Origin: CAXSEF01 sp964236585
GTDB lineage: Bacteria > Pseudomonadota > Alphaproteobacteria > Acetobacterales > Acetobacteraceae
DNA: 64,000 nt
Assembly: GCA_964236585.1 (NCBI GenBank)
Contig: CAXSFE010000002.1
Coordinates: 1 to 64,000, forward strand
Reading direction: 5' to 3'
Under the pieces are notes generated by a model. That model did not search any database and was not told the origin of the DNA. It saw only the letters and a program-made list of their open reading frames with translations. Of this stretch, positions 26,090 to 34,925 are shown one piece after another (positions within the stretch are counted from its first letter, which is position 1; each line of letters begins with the position of its first letter). Position numbers and translations under genes: made by a program.

Positions 26090-27691
26090 ATGCCAGGGAC
26101 GATGCAGCGGGCCTCCGCCGGAGCGTGCCTGTCCCGCCGGCGCGCTCCTCGCGTCGCCGCGGCACTGCCGGGCGCGCTGCTGGCGGTGCTGTGCGGCTGC
26201 ACCGTCGGTCCGGACTTCAAGCGGCCCAGCGTGTGGTCGCCCACCTCGTGGTTCGCGAGCCGGCCCATCGTTCCGGCCTCCTACGAGGCAAGCCTGCCGG
26301 TGGCGCAGCCCGTCGACCCCGCCTGGTGGAAGCTGCTCGGCGACGACAAGCTCACGGCGCTCGAGGAGCGCGTCGGCGGCCAGAACCTCAACGTCAGGAT
26401 CTACACGCTGCGCATCGCGGAAAGCCGGGCGCAGCTCCGCCTGTCCTCGGTCAACGTGCTCCCCCAGGTCAACGGAAGGGCCCAGTACGAGCGCGACCAG
26501 ATCAGCCAGAAGGAGGTCCAGCGCGGGCTGAGCGCCATCGGCGGTGCGCTGCCGGCCAGCCTTGCCGGGAGCGCCAGCGGGTTCGGCTCCACGCAGGTGC
26601 CGCCGATCGACCTGTGGTCCGACGGCATCGACTCCAGCTACGAGCTCGACCTGTGGGGCAGGGTGCGCCGCACGGTCGAGGGCGCGGACGCGGCGCTCGA
26701 GGCGTCGGGCGACGCGCGCCGCAACACGCTGCTCTCCGCGCTGGCGGAGGTGGCGCGCGACTACGTGCAGCTGCGCGGCAACCAGGAGCTGCTCAGGATC
26801 GCGCGCGAGAACCTCGTCACCGAGCAGCAGAGCCTCGTGCTGACCCGGCAGCGCTCCAGCGGAGGCCTCGGCACGGACCTCGACGTGGCGCAGGCGGCGG
26901 CGCAGGTCGAGTCGACGCGCTCGCAGCTGCCGCAGCTCGAGCAGCAGGTGCAGCAGAACATCAACGCGCTCAGCCTGATGCTGGGCGAGGGGCCGGGCGC
27001 GCTGCGCGCCGAGCTGGAGGCTCCGGGGCCGGTGCCGCCGGTGCCGCCGCGCGTGCCGATCGGCCTGCCCTCCGAGCTGCTGCGCCGCCGCCCCGACATC
27101 CGCCAGGCCGAGGCGCAGCTGCACTCGGCGACGGCCGCGGTCGGCGTGGCGGTGGCCTCGTTCTACCCGTCGGTCACGCTGTCGGCGAACCTGACCTTCA
27201 CCGCGCTGCAGTTCCGCGACCTCGGGTTCTGGAGCAACAAGGGCTACACGCTGGGCCCGAACGTCACGATCCCGATCTTCCAGGGCGGCCAGCTGCGCGG
27301 GCAGCTCGCGCTGAACAACGCCCAGCAGCGCGAGGCGGCGGTCAGCTACCAGCAGACGGTGCTGCAGGCCTGGCACGACGTGGACAACGCGCTGATCGCC
27401 TATGGCGCCGAGCAGGCGCGGCGCGACTCGCTGCGCCTGGCCGTCGAGCAGAACCAGCGTGCCCTGGTGCTGGCGCGCGACCGCTACACGCAGGGCCTGT
27501 CGGACTTCCTCAACGTGCTGACCCAGGAGCGCTCCGTGCTCGCGGCCCAGCAGCAGCTCGCGGACAGCACCGTGACGGTCACGCAGAACCTGGTGCAGCT
27601 CTACAAGGCCCTCGGCGGGGGCTGGGAGCCCAGCTTCCCCGCCGAGCCGGACAAGGCGGCCGCGGCGAGCGGAGCCGCCGGCCCGGGCTGA
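26090..27691 (+). CDS. Outer-membrane efflux lipoprotein (NodT/OprM family)
   Basis: The outer-membrane channel of a tripartite efflux pump, about 533 residues. A lipoprotein signal ends in LLAVLCGC (acylated Cys37 with this start), followed by VGPDFKRPSV. Two outer-membrane-factor repeats follow, with SYELDLWGRVRRTVEGADA, ELLRRRPDIRQAEAQLHSATA (the GLPSELLRRRPDI signature) and FQGGQLRGQLALNNAQQ. No membrane-fusion or RND inner-membrane gene is next to it, so it must partner with subunits coded elsewhere. Control by the divergent TetR gene is likely. Starts at 26000 or 26102 are also possible. Confidence 0.9.
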   Translation: MPGTMQRASAGACLSRRRAPRVAAALPGALLAVLCGCTVGPDFKRPSVWSPTSWFASRPIVPASYEASLPVAQPVDPAWWKLLGDDKLTALEERVGGQNLNVRIYTLRIAESRAQLRLSSVNVLPQVNGRAQYERDQISQKEVQRGLSAIGGALPASLAGSASGFGSTQVPPIDLWSDGIDSSYELDLWGRVRRTVEGADAALEASGDARRNTLLSALAEVARDYVQLRGNQELLRIARENLVTEQQSLVLTRQRSSGGLGTDLDVAQAAAQVESTRSQLPQLEQQVQQNINALSLMLGEGPGALRAELEAPGPVPPVPPRVPIGLPSELLRRRPDIRQAEAQLHSATAAVGVAVASFYPSVTLSANLTFTALQFRDLGFWSNKGYTLGPNVTIPIFQGGQLRGQLALNNAQQREAAVSYQQTVLQAWHDVDNALIAYGAEQARRDSLRLAVEQNQRALVLARDRYTQGLSDFLNVLTQERSVLAAQQQLADSTVTVTQNLVQLYKALGGGWEPSFPAEPDKAAAASGAAGPG

Positions 27692-27776
27692 GGCCGCGGG
27701 CGGGCACGCCGAAGGGCTGCCCGCTGGCCGGGCTCATGCGATCCGGTCTGTGCCGGCCCGTCCGGGTCGGGGCCGG

Positions 27777-27989
27777 CTAGGAGGTCGGCTGGTCCCGGCT
27801 CCGCGCCTCCAGCTGCCGCAGCAGGTCCGCCATCGCCGCCACGAACGCCGGCAGCACGACCAGCGGCACCAGGAGCTGCCCGGAGGGCTGCGCCGTGCCG
27901 TCCGCGCCCATGCAGCCAAGCTGCAGGCGGGCCACGCCGTTCTGCACGTTCGCGCCGCGCAGCATCTCCGCGAAGACGATCTCGTTCAT
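27777..27989 (-). CDS. Small hypothetical protein, 70 aa
   Basis: The product MNEIVFAEMLRGANVQNGVARLQL (first part) continues to a LLVPLVVLPAFVAAMADLLRQLEAR end. It resembles a class of small soluble proteins seen in Acetobacteraceae-like genomes: a short beta region then one amphipathic helix. No function is known to me. The Met at 27989 is chosen because the longer frame runs through repeat R10. The region 27692-27776 shows nothing recognisable. Confidence 0.55.
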   Translation of the reverse strand: MNEIVFAEMLRGANVQNGVARLQLGCMGADGTAQPSGQLLVPLVVLPAFVAAMADLLRQLEARSRDQPTS

Positions 27990-28079
27990 GCCGTGCGCCC
28001 CGACCGATGGATGCGCGAGCGTAAAGGCGACGCCTGTGCGTGTCACGTCGCGGGCCGGGTGGGTAAGTCTCGACCTGAA

Positions 28080-28238
28080 AGGCCAGGGCTCTGCCCTGGA
28101 CCCGCCAGGGGCAGCGCCCCTGGACCGGCCTCCGCCTGGGCCTGCGGCACGGCCCGTGGCGACAGGACTCCGCCCCAAAGTCGCGGTTTCCAAAGGCCTC
28201 CGGCCTTTGGCGGGTCCGGGCAGAGCCCGGCCTTGCCT
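28080..28238. repeat. Palindromic intergenic repeat, long-core copy R10
   Basis: Copy between the small hypothetical and GtrA genes (both -). Stems: CAGGGCTCTGCCCTG, CAGGGGCAGCGCCCCTG, then a core of about 55 bases instead of CTTAAG, CCAAAGGCCTCCGGCCTTTGG and CGGGCAGAGCCCG. The long core is the reverse complement of that in copy R12, with shared blocks GGCCTGCGGCACGGCCC and GGACTCCGCCCC-like sequence. Confidence 0.88.
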
Positions 28239-28274
28239 GCTGGCTTCCTTGCCGCCCCTCTCGCGAGGCTTGGC

Positions 28275-28610
28275 TCAGCGCGCCCGGAACACCAGGCGCG
28301 AGGCCATCGTGAAGTTGGCGAACATCCCCGCCAGGGAGCCGGCTGCCACTGCCAGCACCGGCTCGGCTCGGCACAGCGGCACCGTGGCGATCAGGGTGAA
28401 GAAGGCGCCGCGGTTGAGCACGAAGCCGCCGGCATTCGACGCGACGAACAGCGCCCACTGCCGGACGGCCCCGCCGTGCTCGTGGTCACGGAACGTCCAC
28501 AGCCGGTTCAGCAGCCAGTTGAGCGTGCAGGCGACCAGGTAGGCCGCCAGCCCCGCCGCGTACAGGCCGATCCAGGGCGAGGTGGCGTACACCGTGACGG
28601 TGTCCCACAC
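28275..28610 (-). CDS. GtrA-family membrane protein, start unclear
   Basis: GtrA proteins are small four-helix membrane proteins thought to flip or deliver undecaprenyl-linked sugars. The matching frame contains LAAYLVACTLNWLLNRLWTF and SNAGGFVLNRGAFF, typical of the family, in about 111 residues from a GTG at 28610. The conserved first helix, FLKFGTVGTLGF, is encoded upstream of that GTG in the same open frame up to about 28650, but no ATG, GTG or TTG precedes it before a stop. The gene therefore uses a rare start, or has lost its start, or carries a sequence error. Confidence 0.65.
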   Translation of the reverse strand: MWDTVTVYATSPWIGLYAAGLAAYLVACTLNWLLNRLWTFRDHEHGGAVRQWALFVASNAGGFVLNRGAFFTLIATVPLCRAEPVLAVAAGSLAGMFANFTMASRLVFRAR

Positions 28611-28876
28611 GAAGCCCAGCGTGCCGACCGTGCCGAACTTCAGGAAGCGCAGGAGGACGGCGCGGCGTGCCGGCGTGACGAGGCTGCGGAGGGGCAGGGC
28701 GAAGGCTCCCGGCGGTTGTCCGGCGCGTAGAGGAGCAGGCAGGCCGGTGCAAGACGCCGTCGCCCGGAGCTGCCCGGCGGCGGCGTCGCGACCGCTGTGG
28801 GGCAGAGCGTTGCGGCAGGCGGAACAGCACGGCGCGGACGCGCCCGGATGCCAGGGCGCGGGTATCCGCGAACGAA

Positions 28877-28902
28877 AAAGGGGCGCCTTGCGGCGCCCCT
28901 TT
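28877..28902 (-). terminator. Intrinsic terminator of the OmpA-family gene
   Basis: On the minus strand AAAGGGGCGCC, loop GCAA, GGCGCCCCTTT form a perfect 11-bp stem followed by more T residues, 25 bases beyond the stop of the OmpA-family gene. Confidence 0.85.
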
Positions 28903-28926
28903 CGCAGCCCGTCCCGGAGGAAGGGT

Positions 28927-30060
28927 TCAGTGCAGGATGATCTCGACGCGGCGGTTCTGCGGCTCGCGCACGCCCTGCGCGGTCGGCACGAGCGGGTTGC
29001 TCTCGCCGTAGCCGTGGATGCCGATCTCGGCGCGCGGCACGCCGTCGCGGACCAGCTCGGCCTCGACGCTCTTGGCGCGACGCACCGACAGGCCCTGGTT
29101 GTAGGCGGCCGTGCCGGACAGATCGGTGTAGCCGTTGACCTCGATGCGGGTGGTCTGCACGTGGGTCGAGGCGTTGGCGGCCTCGTGGATGATCTGGCGG
29201 GCGCGCTCCGTCAGGTCGGCGCGGTCCCAGTCGAAGAACACGAGGTAGGTGCGGGCCGGGGTGACCGGCGGGGTCGCCATCGGGGCAGGCGCCGGCGCCG
29301 GCGGCGGCGGGGCGGTGTTGAAGGCGTAGCGCAGCCCGACCATGAGCTCGTGGTTGGCCTGCTCGTCGAACTTGGCGTTGCCCTTCGCGATGGTGCCCGG
29401 GCCGGTGAAGTAGGTGGCGTGGTAGGCGTCCTGGTTCAGCTGGCCGAGGTAGCGGTACTCGGCGGTCACGGCCAGGCCGGGCAGGGCCGCGATGTCGTAG
29501 GAGGCGCCGACGATGCCCTGGTAGGCGACGCTGCCGTTGGTGCCGCCCACGCGGAGCAGGGTGCCGTCGTTGAACGCGCTGGTGAACGGGCTGAGGTGCG
29601 TCCAGAGATAGCCGGCGCCGACGCCGACGTAGGGCGTCACGGGGATGCCGGCGAGGCCGAAGTTGGAGAGGTTGAAGTCGTAGAGCACGTTGGCGAGGCC
29701 GCCGTAGCTCTCGGTGCTGCCGGTCGAGTTCGAGGCGACGGGCGTGCGGACGTAGTTGTTGACGTTGTTGTTCAGGTAGTGGCCCTCGATCTCGGCGCGC
29801 AGGCCGTTGCCGAGGCCGTAGCCGATCGCGGCCACGCCGTCGAAGCCGTCGCCGAAGCGGTAGCGGCTGTGCTGACTGATGCCGTCACCGCCTCCGCCCT
29901 GCGGGCCGGGGCGCAGGTGCTCGTCCTGCAGCAGGTTGTAGCCGGCGCCAGCCGAGATGTAGAGGCCGTCGATCGGCGGCGCGGTCTGCGCCGAGGCGGC
30001 GGCGGCAGCGAACGCCGAGCCGAGGAGGGTTGTTGCCAGGAGGGCAAAGCGGATCCGCAT
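28927..30060 (-). CDS. OmpA-family outer-membrane protein
   Basis: A 377-residue outer-membrane protein that anchors the outer membrane to peptidoglycan. The signal peptide is MRIRFALLATTLLGSAFAAA. An eight-stranded barrel follows (YISAGAGYNLL, then YGLGNGLRAEIEGHYL, ending LMVGLRYAFN). A Pro/Ala linker leads to the OmpA C-terminal domain: YLVFFDWDRADLTERARQII, IEVNGYTDLSG and NQGLSVRRAKSVE, with the peptidoglycan-contact Asp and Arg. AAGGA sits 10 bases before the ATG at 30060. An ATG at 30078 would put MKDLDT before the signal. A strong terminator follows the gene. Confidence 0.93.
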   Translation of the reverse strand: MRIRFALLATTLLGSAFAAAAASAQTAPPIDGLYISAGAGYNLLQDEHLRPGPQGGGGDGISQHSRYRFGDGFDGVAAIGYGLGNGLRAEIEGHYLNNNVNNYVRTPVASNSTGSTESYGGLANVLYDFNLSNFGLAGIPVTPYVGVGAGYLWTHLSPFTSAFNDGTLLRVGGTNGSVAYQGIVGASYDIAALPGLAVTAEYRYLGQLNQDAYHATYFTGPGTIAKGNAKFDEQANHELMVGLRYAFNTAPPPPAPAPAPMATPPVTPARTYLVFFDWDRADLTERARQIIHEAANASTHVQTTRIEVNGYTDLSGTAAYNQGLSVRRAKSVEAELVRDGVPRAEIGIHGYGESNPLVPTAQGVREPQNRRVEIILH

Positions 30061-30463
30061 CGTGTCTAAGTCCTTCATGCATGCGCCACCTGGAGACCGC
30101 GGAGAGCGGCCGTGGCGCGAACAGGCCTGTAAGAGCACAGAAAGTTTCCGGGTTGCCCTCACAGATTGTAATGGCCGCCCTGCTTCGGTCGACTGGAAGC
30201 CGGCGTTGCGGAACTGCCACACTCGTCTTTGTTGCCAGTCCATTCCATTCGCGCCCCTTCGCGAGACCTTGCGCCGGCCAGGCACGCGCGGCATTCAACT
30301 TTGTTAAACGATTCATTAACTTGCGTTAAGGCTGGCTGAGGCCGCCGAGGAAGCAGGCTTGACGACCTGAAATCGAGACCTGCCCGGCTCGGGCGCATGC
30401 CGGCAGCGCCGCTTTCCGATCCGGAGGCGTCCGGACCTGACGCAGGCCGCACTCGCGGCATGG

Positions 30464-30520
30464 CCGCTCCAGCCGCGCCGGGACGCGTCTGCGTCCCGGA
30501 CGCACATGGCTGGAGAGCGG
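30464..30520 (+). ncRNA. Structured leader candidate upstream of serC
   Basis: The 540-base gap before serC contains a nested fold. Outer arms CCGCTCCAGCC (30464-30474) and GGCTGGAGAGCGG (30508-30520, two-base bulge) enclose a perfect hairpin CGGGACGC-GTCT-GCGTCCCG (30479-30498). It ends about 100 bases before the serC start. A serC leader RNA family is known in alphaproteobacteria (Rfam serC); whether this is a member is untested. The gap also has an A/T-rich stretch at 30295-30335 with several TTAA motifs, probably the promoter zone of one or both divergent genes. Confidence 0.35.
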
Positions 30521-30621
30521 CGAGGCACGTTGACGCGGCCGTGGCGGCTGATCAGGGTCGAGCCCCTCCGTGATCCCGGCGCCCGTGCGGCGCGCGGCAT
30601 TCCCGTTCCATGGTGAGATCG

Positions 30622-31812
30622 ATGATCAATCCCCCGCCAGCGGTGCCGCGCCCGGATGCGCGCCCCGCCAACCCGCGCTTCTCCTCCGGGCCGTGCACCA
30701 AGCATCCCGGCTGGTCGCTCGCGGCGCTGGACGCGACCTGGCTCGGGCGCAGCCATCGCGCGCCCGGCCCGACGGCGGCGCTCGCCGAGGTCATCGAGCG
30801 CTCGCGCGCGCTGCTCGGCATGCCGGCGGGCTGGCGGCTGGCGATCGTGCCGGGCTCGGACACCGGCGCGGTCGAGATGGCGATGTGGTCGATGCTCGGC
30901 GTGCGCGGCGTGGACGTGCTGTCCACCGACAGCTTCTCGCGCCACTGGGCGGTCGACGCGACGGCCCACCTGCCGGTCGACGCCCGCGTGCTCGAGGGGC
31001 CAAACGGCCGGCTGCCCGATCTCGCGCAGGTGGATTTCGCGCGCGACGTGGTGTTCGCCTGGAACGGCACCACGGCGGGGGTGTGCTTCGCGGACGGCGA
31101 CTGGATCCCGGGCGACCGCGAGGGCCTGGCGATCTGCGACGCGACCTCAGCGGCGTTCGCCATGGCGCTGCCCTGGCACAAGCTCGATGTGGTGACCTGG
31201 TCCTGGCAGAAGGTGCTGGGCGGCGAGGCGGGACACGGCATGCTCGCGATCGGACCGCGCGCGGCGGAACGCCTGCGGGCCTACACGCCGCCCTGGCCGC
31301 TGCCGAAGCTGTTCCGCATGACCGAGGCGGGCGTGCTCAACGAGGGGCTGTTCCACGCCGATACCATCAACACGCCGTCGATGCTGTGCGTGGCCGACGC
31401 GCTCGACGCCCTCGCCTGGGTGGAGCGCGTCGGCGGGCTGCCCGCGATGATCGCCCGCTCGCAGGCCAATCTCGCGGCCGTGGGCGAGTGGGTGGCGCGC
31501 TCGGGCTGGGCGCGGTTCGTGGCGGAGGATCCGGCCACCCGGTCGAGCACGTCGATCTGCCTCGCGATCGACTCGCCATGGTTTGTGGCCCTCGACATCG
31601 TGGCGCAGCGCACCGCCACGCAGCGTATGGCGGCGATGCTGGAGGCCGAAGGCGTGGCGCTGGACGTGCTGGCGTTCCGCGACGCGCCGCCGGGGTTCCG
31701 GCTGTGGGGCGGCGGCACGGTGGAGGCGTCGGACATGGCGCTGTTGCTGCCGTGGCTGGACTGGGCGCATGCGGCGGTCGGCGCGGAGCATGCGCTGCGT
31801 CGGGCGGCCTGA
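30622..31812 (+). CDS. serC: Phosphoserine aminotransferase
   Basis: A PLP enzyme of serine biosynthesis: 3-phosphohydroxypyruvate plus glutamate gives phosphoserine and 2-oxoglutarate. The 396-residue sequence matches the alphaproteobacterial type: PANPRFSSGPCTKHPGW, GRSHRAPG, VPGSDTGAVEMAMWSMLG, CDATSAAFAMALPWHKLD and the PLP-Lys motif VTWSWQKVLGGEAGHGM, then ETINTPSML-like HADTINTPSMLCV. The ATG at 30622 has GGTGAG five bases upstream; ATG 30610 has no ribosome site. The expected next gene, serA, is not here: repeat R11 and hisZ follow. Confidence 0.95.
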   Translation: MINPPPAVPRPDARPANPRFSSGPCTKHPGWSLAALDATWLGRSHRAPGPTAALAEVIERSRALLGMPAGWRLAIVPGSDTGAVEMAMWSMLGVRGVDVLSTDSFSRHWAVDATAHLPVDARVLEGPNGRLPDLAQVDFARDVVFAWNGTTAGVCFADGDWIPGDREGLAICDATSAAFAMALPWHKLDVVTWSWQKVLGGEAGHGMLAIGPRAAERLRAYTPPWPLPKLFRMTEAGVLNEGLFHADTINTPSMLCVADALDALAWVERVGGLPAMIARSQANLAAVGEWVARSGWARFVAEDPATRSSTSICLAIDSPWFVALDIVAQRTATQRMAAMLEAEGVALDVLAFRDAPPGFRLWGGGTVEASDMALLLPWLDWAHAAVGAEHALRRAA

Positions 31813-31813
31813 A

Positions 31814-31946
31814 GGAAGGCCAGGGCTCTGCCCTGGACCTGCAAAGGGTCCGAGGACCCTTTGATCCCTTGACTTAAGAAGGGGATTCTCAAGGCAATTG
31901 CCTTGAGCGGAGTCCAGAGGCAGAGCCTCTGGCCTTGCTTGCTTCC
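31814..31946. repeat. Palindromic intergenic repeat, copy R11
   Basis: Full copy between serC and hisZ (both +). Stems: CAGGGCTCTGCCCTG, CAAAGGGTCCGAGGACCCTTTG, core TTGACTTAAG, CTCAAGGCAATTGCCTTGAG and CAGAGGCAGAGCCTCTG. The last two stems differ from all other copies at both arms yet pair perfectly. Confidence 0.9.
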
Positions 31947-31972
31947 TTGCTGACCTGCCATGAGCCCCGGCC

Positions 31973-33127
31973 ATGAACGACGCCCCGAGCCCCGCGCTGC
32001 TGCCCGCCGGCCTGCGAGACCTGCTGCCACCGGAGGCCGAGACCGAGGCCGCCTCGGTCGAGGTGCTGATGGCCGCCTTCGCGGCGCACGGCTACCAGCG
32101 GGTCAAGCCGCCGCTGCTGGAGTTCGAGGACGGTCTGTTCGCCGGGCCGGGCGCCGCCGTCGCCGACCAGACCTTCCGGGTGATGGACCCGGACACGCAC
32201 CGCATGATGGGGCTGCGCGCCGACATCACGCCGCAGGTCGGGCGGATCGCGGCGACCCGGCTGTCGCAGGCGCCCAGGCCGCTTCGGCTGTCGTACGCCG
32301 GGCAGTGCGTGCGGGTGCGGGCCGGGCAGATGGCGTCGGGGCGCCAGGTGCCGCAGGCGGGCATCGAGCTGATCGGCGTCGACACCGCGGAGGCGGACGC
32401 GGAGACCATCCTGGTGGGAGCGGAGGCGCTGGCGGCGCTGGGGCTGACGCAGGTGAGCTTCGACCTGATGCTGCCGCAGATGGCGCCGACCCTGCTGGAC
32501 TGGGCGGGGATCGGGCCGGGGGAGACGCGCGCCGCCCTGACTCACGCGCTCGACCGCAAGGACGAGGCGTCGGTGACCCGGATCGGGGCGCGGCTCGACG
32601 GGCCGATCACCGGGATCCTGACCGACCTGCTGCGGGCATCCGGGCCGGCGGACAGCGCGCTGGAGGCACTCGCGCGGGTGAAGCTGCCGCCGGCGGCGTT
32701 CGCGCTGGCGGTGCGGCTGCACGAGGTGGCGGGCGTGCTGCGCAGGCGGGCACCGGGCCTTCGCCTGACGGTCGACCCGATCGAGTTCCGCGGCATGCGC
32801 TACCACACGGGGCTGTGCTTCTCGATCTACTCGCCCCTGCTGCACGACGAGCTGGGGCGCGGCGGGCGCTACGTGTCGGGCGAGGCGGAGCCGGCGGCGG
32901 GCATGACGCTGTTCGCCGACGTGGTGCTGCGCGCGGCATCGTCGCGGCCGGCGCCGCCGCGGGTGTTCGTGCCGCGCGGCAGCGACCCGGCACGGGCGCA
33001 GGCGCTGCGGGCAGGGGGGTTCGTCACGGTGGCGGGGCTGGCGGACGTGGCGGACGCGGGGGCGGAGGCGGCGCGGCTGCTGTGCACGCACGTGCTGCGG
33101 GACGGGGCGGCGGTGGCGGTGCCGTAG
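31973..33127 (+). CDS. hisZ: ATP phosphoribosyltransferase regulatory subunit
   Basis: HisZ is a catalytically inactive paralogue of histidyl-tRNA synthetase. It joins the short HisG to form active ATP phosphoribosyltransferase, the first step of histidine synthesis. The 384-residue protein has the class II synthetase core without the anticodon domain: GYQRVKPPLLEFED, QTFRVMDPDTHRMMGLRADITPQVGR (motif 2 region), SYAGQCVRVR and GRGGRYVSGEAEPAAGMTLF. The ATG gives MNDAPSPALLPAGLRDLLPPEA, a standard start. Its pairing with purA downstream is common in alphaproteobacteria. Confidence 0.93.
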   Translation: MNDAPSPALLPAGLRDLLPPEAETEAASVEVLMAAFAAHGYQRVKPPLLEFEDGLFAGPGAAVADQTFRVMDPDTHRMMGLRADITPQVGRIAATRLSQAPRPLRLSYAGQCVRVRAGQMASGRQVPQAGIELIGVDTAEADAETILVGAEALAALGLTQVSFDLMLPQMAPTLLDWAGIGPGETRAALTHALDRKDEASVTRIGARLDGPITGILTDLLRASGPADSALEALARVKLPPAAFALAVRLHEVAGVLRRRAPGLRLTVDPIEFRGMRYHTGLCFSIYSPLLHDELGRGGRYVSGEAEPAAGMTLFADVVLRAASSRPAPPRVFVPRGSDPARAQALRAGGFVTVAGLADVADAGAEAARLLCTHVLRDGAAVAVP

Positions 33128-33161
33128 GGCGGCCGGGTGGGTCCTGGCTTGACGCCAGGAA

Positions 33162-33320
33162 GCAAGGCTGGGCTCTGCCCAGACCCGCCAAAGGCGGAGC
33201 CTTTGGAAACCACTGCTTCAGGGCGGAGGCCCGACGTTGCGGGCTGTGCCGCAGGCCCAAATGGAGGCCGGTCCAGGGGCGCTGCCCCTGGCGGGTCCAG
33301 GGCAGAGCCCTGACCTTGCT
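33162..33320. repeat. Palindromic intergenic repeat, long-core copy R12
   Basis: Copy between hisZ and purA (both +). Stems: TGGGCTCTGCCCA, CCAAAGGCGGAGCCTTTGG, a long core of about 60 bases (CAGGGCGGAGGCCCG, then GCCGCAGGCCCAAATGG), CAGGGGCGCTGCCCCTG and CAGGGCAGAGCCCTG. The core is homologous, inverted, to that of copy R10, defining a long-core subtype. Confidence 0.88.
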
Positions 33321-33417
33321 TTCGCCGGCCGCACGGCTGGCGCGTGCCCTGCGCCGGGTGGCACAAGAGGCCGGCATCGGACTCGCGGCGTGCCGCGGGA
33401 AGCTGGAGGACTGGCGG

Positions 33418-34707
<1,290 letters not shown>

Positions 34708-34716
34708 GGCGGGGGA

Positions 34717-34844
34717 GCAAGGCGGGGCTCTGCCCAGACCCGCCAGGAGCGAAGCCGCCCCTGGACCCGGCTTTGCTTAAGTAACGGGTTTCAAAGGCTC
34801 CGCCTTTGGCGGGGTTCAGGGGCAGAGCCCCTGGCCTTGCTTCC
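34717..34844. repeat. Palindromic intergenic repeat, copy R13
   Basis: Full copy between purA and the pseudokinase gene (both +). Contains GGGGCTCTGCCC, AGGAGCGAAGCCGCCCCTG (imperfect), core TTTGCTTAAG, CAAAGGCTCCGCCTTTGG and CAGGGGCAGAGCCCCTG. It is nearly identical to copy R15, even in the unusual imperfect second stem, so the two are recent relatives. Confidence 0.9.
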
Positions 34845-34925
34845 TGCCTCTCGGGCCCGGCGTTAACCGCGGGTTAGGCGGCTCCGGGCCAGGGTGGCGC
34901 GTCAGAACGACGAAGCAACCCACTC

